A DNA stretch of 64,000 nucleotides, taken from NCBI RefSeq assembly GCF_042650565.1, contig NZ_JBHSBH010000015.1:496001-560000 (forward strand). Direction: 5' to 3'. How positions within the stretch are numbered: the stretch's first letter is position 1; every line of letters begins with the position of its first letter. The position numbers and the translations under genes are program-made. This document shows positions 46,383 to 54,129 of the stretch, piece by piece. Source of the stretch: Nocardiopsis_B sediminis. GTDB taxonomy: Bacteria; Actinomycetota; Actinomycetes; Streptosporangiales; Streptosporangiaceae. Under the pieces are notes generated by a model, which searched no databases, was not told the origin of the DNA, and worked only from the letters and a program-made list of their open reading frames with translations.

Positions 46383-46455
46383 GAAAGCCATGGGGTGAGG
46401 ACCCCCGGACCTCCTCCGCACCGCAGAAGCGCGCTACCGACCGCGCCGCAGCCCC
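46383..46455 (-). pseudogene. Degenerate full-length tRNA-Ala-like element
   Basis: On the minus strand these 73 bases align without any gap to the two tRNA-Ala(GGC) genes at 52.2 and 52.8 kb, with 52 of 73 identical by my count. The acceptor stem (GGGGCTG/TGGCTTT) pairs through several G-U wobbles. The D stem (GCGC/GCGC) and variable loop (AGGTC) are intact. The anticodon stem (CTTCT/GGAGG) pairs with wobbles. The T stem retains GGGG/CCCC. Broken positions are the T loop (GTCCTCA instead of TTCGAAT), base 33 (C instead of U) and the discriminator (C instead of A); the anticodon would read GGU. Most likely a tRNA pseudogene, less likely a repurposed tRNA-like RNA. Confidence 0.72.
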
Positions 46456-46523
46456 TCGAACGCGTGTCCCAGTGTAACGGAATGTCCGCAGAGCGGAAGC
46501 CTCCGCCTGCTCAGGCCCACGGT

Positions 46524-46552
46524 GCGCCGGCCCGCCGGGCACGGGCCGGCGC
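46524..46552 (-). terminator. Terminator after the response regulator
   Basis: GCGCCGGCCCG (46524-46534) pairs exactly with CGGGCCGGCGC (46542-46552), 8 bases past the stop codon of the response-regulator gene. Confidence 0.6.
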
Positions 46553-46560
46553 GGGCGCCG

Positions 46561-47238
46561 TCAGCGGGGCGCCACCAGGCCGTTGCGGTAGGCGGCGATG
46601 ACGAGGTGCGCGCGGTCGCGGGCGTGGAGCTTGGCGAGGAGGTTGCCGATGTGGGTCTTGACCGTCTTCACGGAGATGGTGAGGGCGGTGGCGATCTCGT
46701 CGTTGGACAGGCCCTGTCCGACCAGGCCGAGTACTTCGGTCTCCCTGTTGGTGAGGACGCCGGGCCGTCGCACGGGGGCCGCTACCGGACGGCTGATGTA
46801 GTGGTCGATGAGGCGGGTCAGGATCGAGGGGGCGAACAGGGACTCCCCGGCGTGGGTGCGGCGGATCGCGTCGAGGTACTGGTCGGGGTGGGCGTCCTTG
46901 AGGAGGAAGCCGGAGGCGCCGGCGCGCAGCGCGCCGTAGACGTACTCGTCGAGCTCGAACATGCTGAGGACGAGCACCCTGCTGCCGGCGAGAGCGGGGT
47001 CGCCGGCGATGCGGCGGGTCGCGTCGATGCCGTCGCCGCCGGGCATGCGGATGTCCATGAGGATCACGTCCGGCGACGTCGCGCGGGCGCGTTCCACCGC
47101 CTCGCCGCCGGTCCCGGCCTGGGCGACGGTGGTGAGGTCGGGTGCGCCGTCGATGAGGATGCCGAGGCTGTGCCGTAAGAGGGGCTGGTCATCGGCGATG
47201 AGCACCCGGATCGGGGCGCGTGCCTGATCGGGGCTCAT
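46561..47238 (-). CDS. Two-component response regulator, NarL/LuxR family
   Basis: 225 residues. The N-terminal receiver has the acidic pair in IADDQPL, the phosphorylated Asp62 in VILMDIRMPGGDG and the conserved Lys in GFLLKDA. The C-terminal LuxR-type helix-turn-helix (about 160-215) reads LTNRETEVLGLVGQGLSNDEIATALTISVKTVKTHIGNLLAKL. Its ATG overlaps the TGA of the kinase gene (ATGA at 47238-47235), so the pair is coupled. It probably controls the divergent ABC exporter, as in many actinomycete peptide-stress modules. Confidence 0.93.
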   Translation of the reverse strand: MSPDQARAPIRVLIADDQPLLRHSLGILIDGAPDLTTVAQAGTGGEAVERARATSPDVILMDIRMPGGDGIDATRRIAGDPALAGSRVLVLSMFELDEYVYGALRAGASGFLLKDAHPDQYLDAIRRTHAGESLFAPSILTRLIDHYISRPVAAPVRRPGVLTNRETEVLGLVGQGLSNDEIATALTISVKTVKTHIGNLLAKLHARDRAHLVIAAYRNGLVAPR

Positions 47239-48089
47239 GGCCGGCCGCCCTCAGGGATGCGGGCGGCGAGGCTCCACCCGTCGCCGGCGGGAGCGGCGTG
47301 CAGGGTGCCGCCGAGGGCGGCGACGCGCTCGTGCAGTCCGCTGATGCCGTGCCCGGCTCCGGGGTGCGCCCGCCGGCCGGAACCGGGCCCGGCGTCCCGG
47401 ACGTCGACGGCGATCGTGTCGCCGTCGCGGCGGACCCGGACACTCGCCCGCGTGGGGCCGGCGTGCCGGAGGGTGTTGTTCAGGGCCTCGCGGACGACGG
47501 CGCAGACGGCCAGCTGCACGCCGGGCGAGACGTCGCCCACCTCGCCGGCATCGAGGGTGGCGGCCAGCCCGGTGGCGTTGGCCGCCCGCACGATCGCCGG
47601 GAGGTCGTCGAGGGTGTCAGGGGGCCGCAGCGGTGCGGGGCCGGGCGTGCGCAGGACGGTGAGCATGCGGCGCAGCTCGGTCGTGGTCTGTCTGCTGGTG
47701 TCCTCGATGTCGGCCAGCGCGCCGGCCCGCTCGGCGTCGCCGCCGGGACCGGTGACGGAGCGGGCGGCCGCGGCGCGGACGGTGATCAGGCCCAGGCCGT
47801 GGGAGGCGAGGTCGTGCAGGTCGCGGGCGATCCGCAGGCGCTCGGCCTGCGCCGCCCCCTCTGCGGCCCACGCGGCGAGCTCGTCCTCGTACCGGCGGCG
47901 CTGCGCGCGGCTGCGCGCGACCGCCCCGGCGATGACGAGCGCCGTGGTCGCGGCGGTGACCGCGAGCACCGCGCCCACGGGGGTGGGATCGCCGATCCCG
48001 GCCGTGGCGAGCGTGAGCGCGAGGAGCGCGAGCAGCGCGAAGGCGACGCCCCAGGCCCGCGAGCGCCACGTCGGCCGATCCGTGTGCAT
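47235..48089 (-). CDS. Two-component sensor histidine kinase, HisKA_3 type
   Basis: 284 residues. Two membrane helices at about 14-31 and 36-58 leave almost no external loop, so it probably senses a signal within the membrane or through a partner. The dimerisation domain has phosphoryl-accepting His92 in RDLHDLASHG, and the HATPase domain (about 195-280) has the N box VVREALNNTLRHA and a G-box in GAGHGISGLHERV. Small intramembrane-sensing kinases of this kind usually work beside an ABC transporter; here the exporter genes start 131 bases away on the opposite strand. Confidence 0.92.
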   Translation of the reverse strand: MHTDRPTWRSRAWGVAFALLALLALTLATAGIGDPTPVGAVLAVTAATTALVIAGAVARSRAQRRRYEDELAAWAAEGAAQAERLRIARDLHDLASHGLGLITVRAAAARSVTGPGGDAERAGALADIEDTSRQTTTELRRMLTVLRTPGPAPLRPPDTLDDLPAIVRAANATGLAATLDAGEVGDVSPGVQLAVCAVVREALNNTLRHAGPTRASVRVRRDGDTIAVDVRDAGPGSGRRAHPGAGHGISGLHERVAALGGTLHAAPAGDGWSLAARIPEGGRP

Positions 48090-48220
48090 CCCCCGAGTCT
48101 AGGTTTCGGGGCGCCCGCCGGGATCGGACCAGGGTCGCAGAGACCGGGGACGGAGCGGGCCGCGCGATGTCCGGTCCGGGGTCCGATCACACGGCCGCGT
48201 CGTCCCGCTGGGATGGTGGC

Positions 48221-48937
48221 ATGCTTCAGATCGACAGCCTCTGCAAACGGCACGGTCCGCGCACCGTGCTCTCCGATGTGACGTTCCAGGCGCGTCCGGG
48301 CCGGGTGACCGGCTTCCTCGGGCCCAACGGGGCGGGCAAGTCCTCGACGCTGCGCATCCTGCTCGGCCTGGACCGGCCCTCCTCGGGCACGGCCCTGGTC
48401 GGCGGGCGGCCCTACCGGAGCCTGCGGGAACCGTCGCGCACGGTCGGCGCCATGCTCGACGGGTCGGGTGCGCACCGGTCCCGTACCGCGTACGGCCATC
48501 TGGCCTGGGTCGCCCGCGCGGGCGGCATCCCGCGGCGCCGGGTGGGCGAGGTGCTCGCCCAGGTGGGCCTCGCGGACGCGGCCCGCACCCGGGTCGGCCG
48601 GTTCTCCCTGGGCATGGGGCAGCGCCTCGGCCTCGCGGCGGCGCTGCTGGGCGAGCCGGCCGCGCTCGTGCTCGACGAGCCGGTCAACGGGCTCGATCCC
48701 GAGGGCATCCGGTGGATGCGCGGCCTCCTGCGCGGGCACGCCGAGGCGGGCGGGACCGTGCTGCTGTCCAGCCACCTCATGAGCGAGGTCGCGGAGATCG
48801 CCGACGACCTCGTGGTCATCGCCGGCGGCCGGATCGTAGCGGCCGGTCCCCTCGACCGCGTCACCAGCGGGTACGCAACGCTCGAAGACGCCTTCTTCGC
48901 CCTCACCGGCACCGGCCGGACGGAGCACGGACGATGA
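48221..48937 (+). CDS. ABC transporter ATP-binding protein
   Basis: 238-residue exporter-type ATPase. Walker A is GPNGAGKSS (about residue 38), the signature is SLGMGQRLGLA (about 130), Walker B is ALVLDEPVNGLDP (about 150-162) and the switch His is in SSHLMSEV. I chose the ATG at 48221 (MLQIDSLCKRHG), where the fold begins. It is the first gene of a three-gene unit with two permeases, joined by ATGA overlaps, and divergent from a two-component system. The layout matches actinomycete peptide-export or resistance modules. Confidence 0.92.
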   Translation: MLQIDSLCKRHGPRTVLSDVTFQARPGRVTGFLGPNGAGKSSTLRILLGLDRPSSGTALVGGRPYRSLREPSRTVGAMLDGSGAHRSRTAYGHLAWVARAGGIPRRRVGEVLAQVGLADAARTRVGRFSLGMGQRLGLAAALLGEPAALVLDEPVNGLDPEGIRWMRGLLRGHAEAGGTVLLSSHLMSEVAEIADDLVVIAGGRIVAAGPLDRVTSGYATLEDAFFALTGTGRTEHGR

Positions 48938-49725
48938 CCCTCCTGCACGCGGTAGCGGCCGAACTGCGCAAGGCCGCCACCCTTCCCGCGACCCTGGTCG
49001 CGATCGCGGTAGCCGCGCTCGGCTCGCTCGCGATCACTCTGCTGAACTCGGTCAACGTGCGGGCTGCCATCGACAGCGGACGGCTCGACACGGTCGCCTA
49101 CACCTCCCCGGTCGAGGCGGTGTTCGCCGCCGTCCCCATGGGCACGGTCGGCGCGGTCATCCTCGGCGTCGTCGTGATCAGCAGCGAGTACACCGCCAAC
49201 AGCCCCGACGCCGGCGGCGGCCGGCAGATCACCGCGACCCTCACCGCGACGCCGCGCCGGCTCACCCTGCTCGCCGCGAAGGCGTGCACCGCCGTGCTGC
49301 TCGTTCTCGCCACGGCGGCGGTCGCCCTCCCCGCCTGCCTGGCCGTCGCGCAGTCGGTCATCGGGGAGGCCGGCGCGTCCGACGGACTCGGCGACGTGGT
49401 CGCCCGTTCGGCGGGCGCGGCGCTCTACTGGGCGCTGACCGCGCTCATGGCCCTCGCCGTCACGGTCCTCACCCGCAGCGGCATCGTCCCGCTCATCGTC
49501 CTCATCGCCAACAGCTCCCTCGTCTCCGTCTCGTTCCTGCTGACGAGGCTCACGGATCTGGCCTACGCCCTGCCCGATCTAGCGGGGATGGGCCTGTTCG
49601 CCGGCGACACCCGGGCCGGTGCCGATGGTGCGCTGGACCCGCTCACCGGCGGGGTCGCCATGGCCGCCTGGGCGTTCGGCCTCCTGGCCGTCTCCGCCCT
49701 CGTCCTCACCCGGCGCGACGCATGA
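48934..49725 (+). CDS. ABC-2-type transporter permease
   Basis: 263 residues with about six membrane helices. The region between helices 2 and 3 contains SSEYTANSPDAGGGRQITATLTATPRR, the characteristic 'EY...R..L..P.R' exporter segment. The ATG overlaps the ATPase stop codon (ATGA at 48934-48937). The second permease follows through another ATGA overlap, so the two should form a heterodimer on the shared ATPase. Confidence 0.85.
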   Translation: MTLLHAVAAELRKAATLPATLVAIAVAALGSLAITLLNSVNVRAAIDSGRLDTVAYTSPVEAVFAAVPMGTVGAVILGVVVISSEYTANSPDAGGGRQITATLTATPRRLTLLAAKACTAVLLVLATAAVALPACLAVAQSVIGEAGASDGLGDVVARSAGAALYWALTALMALAVTVLTRSGIVPLIVLIANSSLVSVSFLLTRLTDLAYALPDLAGMGLFAGDTRAGADGALDPLTGGVAMAAWAFGLLAVSALVLTRRDA

Positions 49726-50441
49726 GCGGCGCCCTCGCCCGGACGGTCGCCGCCGAGCTCATCAAGCTCCGCGGCCTGCCCGCCGTCCCCGCCGCCGCGG
49801 CCGGTACCGTGGGGGCGGGCGCCGCGCTCACTGCGGCGCTCGCCGCATCCGCGCCGCGCACCGACGCCGTGCAGGTCATGGCGGAGACGGTCCCCTTCGT
49901 CCAGGTCGGCCCGATCCTGATCGGCGTGCTCGCGGTCGCCGCCGAGTACGACGGCCGCCAGATCGCGACCAGCCTGGCCACGACGCCGAACCGGCCCCTC
50001 CTCCTGGCTTCGAAGGCGATCGCCTCCCTGGTCGTGATCGCGGCCACCGGCGCCGCCACGGTGGGCGCGGGGCTCGCGGCGGCGTGGCTCACCTCCGCAG
50101 CGCGCGGCGTGGACCCGCCGCAGATCGGCGACGGGTGGCCCGCGGTCGGCGCCGCCGGCCATCTGGTGCTGATCGGCCTGCTCGCCCTCGCCGTGGCGGC
50201 CCTGCTCCGCTCGCTCATCCCGCCTCTGACGACGATGCTCGCCCTCGTGCTCGTCGCCTCGCCCCTGCTGTCGGGCTACACCGAGCACGCACGCTGGCTC
50301 CCCGACCGGGCCGGCAGCGCCCTCTACCTGCCCGGCGCCGACACGGTGCTCACCCCCGCCACCGGCGCTCTGGTCCTGGCCGGGTGGGTGGCCGCGACCG
50401 CGCTCGCCGCGGTGACCGCCTTCGTCGGACGCGACGCATAG
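49722..50441 (+). CDS. ABC-2-type transporter permease
   Basis: 239 residues with six predicted membrane helices and the same exporter segment (AAEYDGRQIATSLATTPNRPLLLASK). It starts inside the stop of the first permease (ATGA at 49722-49725). Sequence resemblance to its neighbour suggests duplication within the operon. The transported compound is unknown. Confidence 0.85.
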   Translation: MSGALARTVAAELIKLRGLPAVPAAAAGTVGAGAALTAALAASAPRTDAVQVMAETVPFVQVGPILIGVLAVAAEYDGRQIATSLATTPNRPLLLASKAIASLVVIAATGAATVGAGLAAAWLTSAARGVDPPQIGDGWPAVGAAGHLVLIGLLALAVAALLRSLIPPLTTMLALVLVASPLLSGYTEHARWLPDRAGSALYLPGADTVLTPATGALVLAGWVAATALAAVTAFVGRDA

Positions 50442-50556
50442 AGCCCGATGCGCAGGCACGACCTCGGTGCTCGGCGAGTACATTCCCATCAGGCGTGAGG
50501 CAGGCGGGGCTCGACGGCGCGTCGGCCTCGGCGCGTTCGGTCGAGGGGGCATGGCC

Positions 50557-51483
50557 ATGGAGCTCCGACAGCTGAGGTCGCTGCTGGCGGTCGTCGAGGA
50601 GGGGCGCTTCGCGCTCGCCGCGCGGCGCCTCTACCTCTCGCCTGCTGCTGTCACGACCCACGTCGCGCAGCTCGAACGCGAACTCGGGGTCGTCCTGCTC
50701 GAGCGGCATCCCGTGCTGCCGACCGCAGCGGGACGACGGCTGATCAGGCACGCCCGCACGATGCTGGACGCGGAGCAGGTCGCGATCGACGAAATCGCGG
50801 ATCCCGGCCGCGGCGAAGACCGGGTATTGCGGGTCGGCGTGATGGCTCACGGGTCGGCGGAGATCACGCCGGCCATCATCGACGTCTTCGCGCGGGCCCG
50901 GCCGAGGGTGCGGCTCTCGATCGTGGGGCTCACCTTCCGGGAGCATGTGACCGCGCTGCTCGACCACCGCGTGGACGTCGCATTCGTCCGCCCCGCTCCG
51001 CAGGACGACCGGTTGGACTCCGAAGTCCTCACCACCGAGTCCCGGATCGTCGTCGTATCGGCGAACAGCGCGATCGCCGAGGCGGGTACCGTCCGCGTCG
51101 CGGACGTGCTCGACCTGCCCTACGTCGATCTGCCGCCCGGAACCATGCCCCGGTTCGCGGATTTCCTGTACTTCAATGGGCTTCGCAACGGCGAGCGGCC
51201 GCGACTGGCACCGGACGTCGCGCTGACCCCACATGAGGTGCTCACCAGCGCCGCGCTCGGGCGCGGCGCAGGCTCCTCGCTCCGGAGCTTCGAGCGGTAC
51301 TACCGCTGGCCGGGCACGGCATGTGTGCCCGTCTCCGACGCGCCCGCGGAGAGCAGCGTTCTCACCGTCCGCCGCGACGACCCCAACCCCGACGTCCGGG
51401 GGTTCCGGTCCATCGCGGCGACGCTCGTGCGATCGGTCGCCGAAGGCCTCTCCCCCGAGTCCGTGTCTCGGAAGCGCCCCTGA
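50557..51483 (+). CDS. LysR-family transcriptional regulator
   Basis: 308 residues. The N-terminal winged helix (about 1-60; MELRQLRSLLAVVEEGRFALAARRLYLSPAAVTTHVAQLEREL) is a clear LysR DNA-binding domain and the C-terminal 220 residues form the periplasmic-binding-fold effector domain. I chose the ATG at 50557 because GAGGGGG lies seven bases upstream; the ATG two codons earlier sits too close to that site. A PAS-domain gene follows 131 bases later on the same strand and may be its target or partner. Confidence 0.9.
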   Translation: MELRQLRSLLAVVEEGRFALAARRLYLSPAAVTTHVAQLERELGVVLLERHPVLPTAAGRRLIRHARTMLDAEQVAIDEIADPGRGEDRVLRVGVMAHGSAEITPAIIDVFARARPRVRLSIVGLTFREHVTALLDHRVDVAFVRPAPQDDRLDSEVLTTESRIVVVSANSAIAEAGTVRVADVLDLPYVDLPPGTMPRFADFLYFNGLRNGERPRLAPDVALTPHEVLTSAALGRGAGSSLRSFERYYRWPGTACVPVSDAPAESSVLTVRRDDPNPDVRGFRSIAATLVRSVAEGLSPESVSRKRP

Positions 51484-51614
51484 CGTCGACGGCAATGGGG
51501 GTTCACGTTCCATGAACTTCCCGTTGCCGGCCGACGTGCGACGGCTACGGTCGAGCCAGGTGCGAAGGGCCGGCACGGGTCGGCCGCCCCAAGCAGAGAG
51601 CCGAGGTGTCTGCG

Positions 51615-52133
51615 ATGACCGAAACCAATGGCGACGCTGCGCTCCTTCCCGAGCGGCTCGACGGGCGAATCCACCCGGACTGGTGCCTTGACGACTGGGC
51701 CGGCCGGCTCCTCGACGAAGCCGGGGTGGGGGTGACGATCCTCGACCGGAGCGGAGTGGTCCTCTACTACAACAAGTGGGCCTCCGAGCACCTGGATCGC
51801 AGACCGGAGTACATCGGCGGCGATGTCCGCGAGCGCCACCGCCGGGCGGTCACGAACCCCCGCTTCAACGCGATGCTCGGACTCTTCGAGAACGGCCGCA
51901 CCGAGCCGGTCCGGTATGTCGCGCGCCCGTACGGAAAGACGACGATCCTCGTCACGGTCTCACCGATCCGTGTGCAGGGCGAACTGGTCGGGTTCTCGCA
52001 GATCGTCCTGCTCAAAGACGAGGTCCAGGACCTCTGCCGGCGGTTCGACGAATCGGGCCGTGAATCGTTCGAGCGGGACGTGCTCCCTGATGGCCGGGGG
52101 AGGACATCAAGCCCTGTGGCCCCGGCACAATGA
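51615..52133 (+). CDS. PAS-domain protein
   Basis: 172 residues with a single PAS sensor domain (about 30-140; VGVTILDRSGVVLYYNKWASEHL and TTILVTVSPIRVQGELVGFSQIVLLKDEVQDL) and no output domain, so it must act through another protein. The start at 51615 follows GAGGTG. It ends just before a strong hairpin. Its position behind the LysR gene suggests a shared response, but the signal (redox, light, metabolite) is not visible. No cofactor-binding residues were recognised. Confidence 0.75.
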   Translation: MTETNGDAALLPERLDGRIHPDWCLDDWAGRLLDEAGVGVTILDRSGVVLYYNKWASEHLDRRPEYIGGDVRERHRRAVTNPRFNAMLGLFENGRTEPVRYVARPYGKTTILVTVSPIRVQGELVGFSQIVLLKDEVQDLCRRFDESGRESFERDVLPDGRGRTSSPVAPAQ

Positions 52134-52136
52134 CAA

Positions 52137-52164
52137 GGCCCTTTTCGCCTAGGTGAAAAGGGCC
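52137..52164. terminator. Bidirectional terminator hairpin
   Basis: GGCCCTTTTC (52137-52146) pairs with GAAAAGGGCC (52155-52164) around loop GCCTAGGT. The internal T runs suit transcripts from either side: the PAS gene on the plus strand and tRNA-Ala on the minus strand. Confidence 0.7.
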
Positions 52165-52195
52165 ATCGAAGAGGCCGGTGCAATGACCGACGGAG

Positions 52196-52268
52196 TGGAG
52201 CTATGGGGATTCGAACCCCAGACCTCCTCCATGCCATGGAGGCGCGCTACCAACTGCGCCATAGCCCC
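52196..52268 (-). tRNA. tRNA-Ala (anticodon GGC), copy 1
   Basis: 73 bases read on the minus strand. Acceptor stem GGGGCTA with TAGCTCC, D stem GCGC/GCGC, anticodon stem CCTCC/GGAGG with loop ATGGCAT and anticodon GGC, T stem TGGGG/CCCCA with loop TTCGAAT, and discriminator A. The CCA end is not encoded. The identical copy 2 lies 626 bases away. Confidence 0.96.
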
Positions 52269-52349
52269 GTGCTGCACCACCGACTCTACCGGATCGCGGG
52301 GCCTGCTCGCGCCAGCCGGTGGGCGCTCCCGCGGGGCCGGTGGTGCCCG

Positions 52350-52355
52350 TAAAAT
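52350..52355 (+). promoter_or_regulatory. -10 element giving a leaderless transcript
   Basis: TAAAAT ends six bases before the GTG at 52362, so transcription should begin on or next to the start codon of the GroES-like gene. The upstream -35 is not recognisable. No ribosome site is present, which supports leaderless translation. Confidence 0.55.
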
Positions 52356-52361
52356 CGTGGG

Positions 52362-52688
52362 GTGTCCCAGTCCACGTCCAAACGCGAGATCCAGATGCTC
52401 CACGACCGGCTGCTCGTGCGCGAGCTGCCGGAGACCGGTGAACGGCGCAGCACCGGCGGTCTGGTCATCCCCGACACCGTCAAGATCGCCACCCGCCTCG
52501 TCTGGGGCGAGGTCTGCGGCGCCGGGACCGGCGCCCGCCACGTCAGCACCGGCGACCGCGTGCTCTTCGACCCCGAGGACCAGAACGAGGTCGAACTCCA
52601 CGGCGAGCGCTACCTCGTCCTGCGCGAACGCGACGTCCACGCCGTGGCCAACGAGCACCCGGAACGGGGCACGGGCCTCTACCTCTGA
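52362..52688 (+). CDS. GroES-like co-chaperone
   Basis: 108-residue member of the chaperonin 10 family, expected to cap a GroEL ring. The N-terminal strand MLHDRLLVRELPETGERRSTGGLVIPDTVK carries the usual mobile-loop region, and the C-terminal half holds GDRVLFDPEDQNEVELHGERYLVLRERDV. It is slightly longer than standard GroES and has no GroEL gene beside it, so it is probably a second copy with a special role. The GTG start appears leaderless, and the gene is sandwiched between two identical tRNA-Ala genes. Confidence 0.82.
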   Translation: MSQSTSKREIQMLHDRLLVRELPETGERRSTGGLVIPDTVKIATRLVWGEVCGAGTGARHVSTGDRVLFDPEDQNEVELHGERYLVLRERDVHAVANEHPERGTGLYL

Positions 52689-52821
52689 GGAAGGGCGTCC
52701 CGGTCCGGCCGGGCCGCCTCACGCGGAACCGGGATCGCGCCGCGCGCAAAACGAGCGCCCCACCGGGGGCGCCTGCACCGTGTGCGGCCGCGTCCGGATG
52801 AGGCGCTGAAGGTGAATCGAG

Positions 52822-52894
52822 TGGAGCTATGGGGATTCGAACCCCAGACCTCCTCCATGCCATGGAGGCGCGCTACCAACTGCGCCATAGCCCC
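52822..52894 (-). tRNA. tRNA-Ala (anticodon GGC), copy 2
   Basis: Identical in all 73 bases to copy 1, with the same GGC anticodon and no encoded CCA. It lies between the GroES-like gene and the histidine phosphatase gene. Confidence 0.96.
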
Positions 52895-52999
52895 TGATGG
52901 GAATCGTCCGGGTTGCCCCGGCGACTCCCTGAACAATAGCGGAATCCGGCGTCGACGTCGAAACGGTTTCCCGGCGGCACCGCCGTGGGCCGGTCCGGG

Positions 53000-53629
53000 T
53001 CAGCGGTCGTCGCCGAGGACGCGGTCCTCGGGGAGGCTGGCGGCGTTGTGCTCGAGGAGGCGCCAGCCACCGGTGCGCAGCGGGCCCAGGACCGACCATG
53101 AGCAGTTTCCGATGGGCCCCAGGGCCTGGCGGATCTCCGGGGGCAGGCCGAGCATGCGGTTGATCCCCGCGCGCAGCGCCGCGCCGTGGCCGACCACCAC
53201 GAGCAGGCCGTTGTCGGGCACCCGCGCCAGGCCGCGCAGCACCGCCTCGCTCACGCGCTCCCCGACGGCGAGGAGGTCCTCGCCGTCGGGGATGTGCATG
53301 CGCGCGTCGTGCTCGGGCCAGCGCTCGCGGATCTCCGGCGTGGTCAGGCCTTCCCAGGACCCGCCGAACCGCTCGCGCAGCCCCTTGTCGTGCTCCACGG
53401 TCAGGCCGGTGCGCCCCGCGAGGAAGCCCGCGGTGTCGGAGGCGCGCCGCAGGTCCGACGCGACGATGGCGTCGGGCCGCAGCGTGGCCAGCAGCCCGGC
53501 CGCGCGCTTGGCCTGGGCGATCCCGGTCTCGTCCAACGGGATGTCGGTCTGGCCCTGGAAGCGCTTCTCCTGGTTCCAGGCGGTGCGCCCATGGCGCCAG
53601 CAGACGATGCGGCGGGTCTCCTCGGACAC
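53000..53629 (-). CDS. Histidine phosphatase family protein
   Basis: 209 residues. The catalytic RHG motif is CWRHGRTAWNQEKRFQG near residue 12 and the second His is in VVVGHGAALRA (about 160). The Glu/Arg context (LRERFGGSWEGL) fits the phosphoglycerate-mutase-like phosphatases. The GTG at 53629 has AGGAGAG upstream; the longer frame is not supported. It is the usual downstream neighbour of rsfS in actinobacteria. Substrate unknown. Confidence 0.88.
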   Translation of the reverse strand: MSEETRRIVCWRHGRTAWNQEKRFQGQTDIPLDETGIAQAKRAAGLLATLRPDAIVASDLRRASDTAGFLAGRTGLTVEHDKGLRERFGGSWEGLTTPEIRERWPEHDARMHIPDGEDLLAVGERVSEAVLRGLARVPDNGLLVVVGHGAALRAGINRMLGLPPEIRQALGPIGNCSWSVLGPLRTGGWRLLEHNAASLPEDRVLGDDR

Positions 53630-53712
53630 GGGGTCGCTCTCCTGACCGGTGGTGGTGGGATGGGGTTCACGACGCCCCCGTGGCCGCGGGGGCGCCGCCG
53701 GGTCACGGCGGA

Positions 53713-54102
53713 TCAGCCGTCCTCCGCGCGGCGCTGCCCCTTCGCGGTCTCGGGCAGGGTGATCTCGGGGCAGTCCTTCCACAGCCGTTCCAGGCCGTAG
53801 TGCCCCCGCTCCTCCTCGTGCTGGATGTGCACGACGATCTCGACGTAGTCGAGCAGCACCCAGCGGCCGTCGCGCTCGCCCTCGCGGCGCACCGGCTTCA
53901 CCCCCGCGGCGCGGAGGCGGTCCTCGACCTCGTCGACGATGGACCGCACCTGACGGTCGTTGGGCGCCGAGCAGAGGAGGAAGGCGTCGGTGATGACGAG
54001 CTGGTCGCTGACGTCGTAGGCGATGATCTCCTGCGCCAGTTTGTCGGCCGCCGCCTCTGCGGCGATGTTCACGAGCTCAACGGCCCGGTCCGTGGCGGTC
54101 AC
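53713..54102 (-). CDS. rsfS: Ribosome silencing factor RsfS
   Basis: 129-residue factor that binds protein L14 of the 50S subunit and blocks subunit joining during starvation. Typical segments are ELVNIAAEAAADKLAQEIIAYDV at the start, LVITDAFLLCSAPNDRQVRSIVDEVED in the middle and GRWVLLDYVEIVVHIQHEEERGHYGLERLW near the end. It lies 27 bases downstream of nadD on the same strand, an arrangement conserved in many bacteria. Confidence 0.95.
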   Translation of the reverse strand: MTATDRAVELVNIAAEAAADKLAQEIIAYDVSDQLVITDAFLLCSAPNDRQVRSIVDEVEDRLRAAGVKPVRREGERDGRWVLLDYVEIVVHIQHEEERGHYGLERLWKDCPEITLPETAKGQRRAEDG

Positions 54103-54129
54103 GATGTAGGCAATGCCTCCCGTGGGCGC

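Larger units (their letters stand above)
45886..46560. other. Long intergenic region with a tRNA-like relic
   Basis: About 675 bases with no supported protein gene; the open frames here lack ribosome sites. It contains the promoter region of the surface protein, a degenerate tRNA-Ala-like element (46383-46455) and the terminator of the response regulator (46524-46552). Confidence 0.6.
52193..52894. repeat. Direct repeat of 76 bases containing tRNA-Ala
   Basis: Bases 52193-52268 and 52819-52894 are identical, starting GAGTGGAGC and ending with the tRNA 5' end (CAGCCCC is absent; the end reads ATAGCCCC). The copies lie 626 bases apart and enclose the GroES-like gene. Confidence 0.85.

Noticed and set aside
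46089..46421. 110-residue minus-strand open frame in the long intergenic region
   Set aside because: No ribosome site, Pro/Arg-biased composition, and it overlaps the tRNA-like element.
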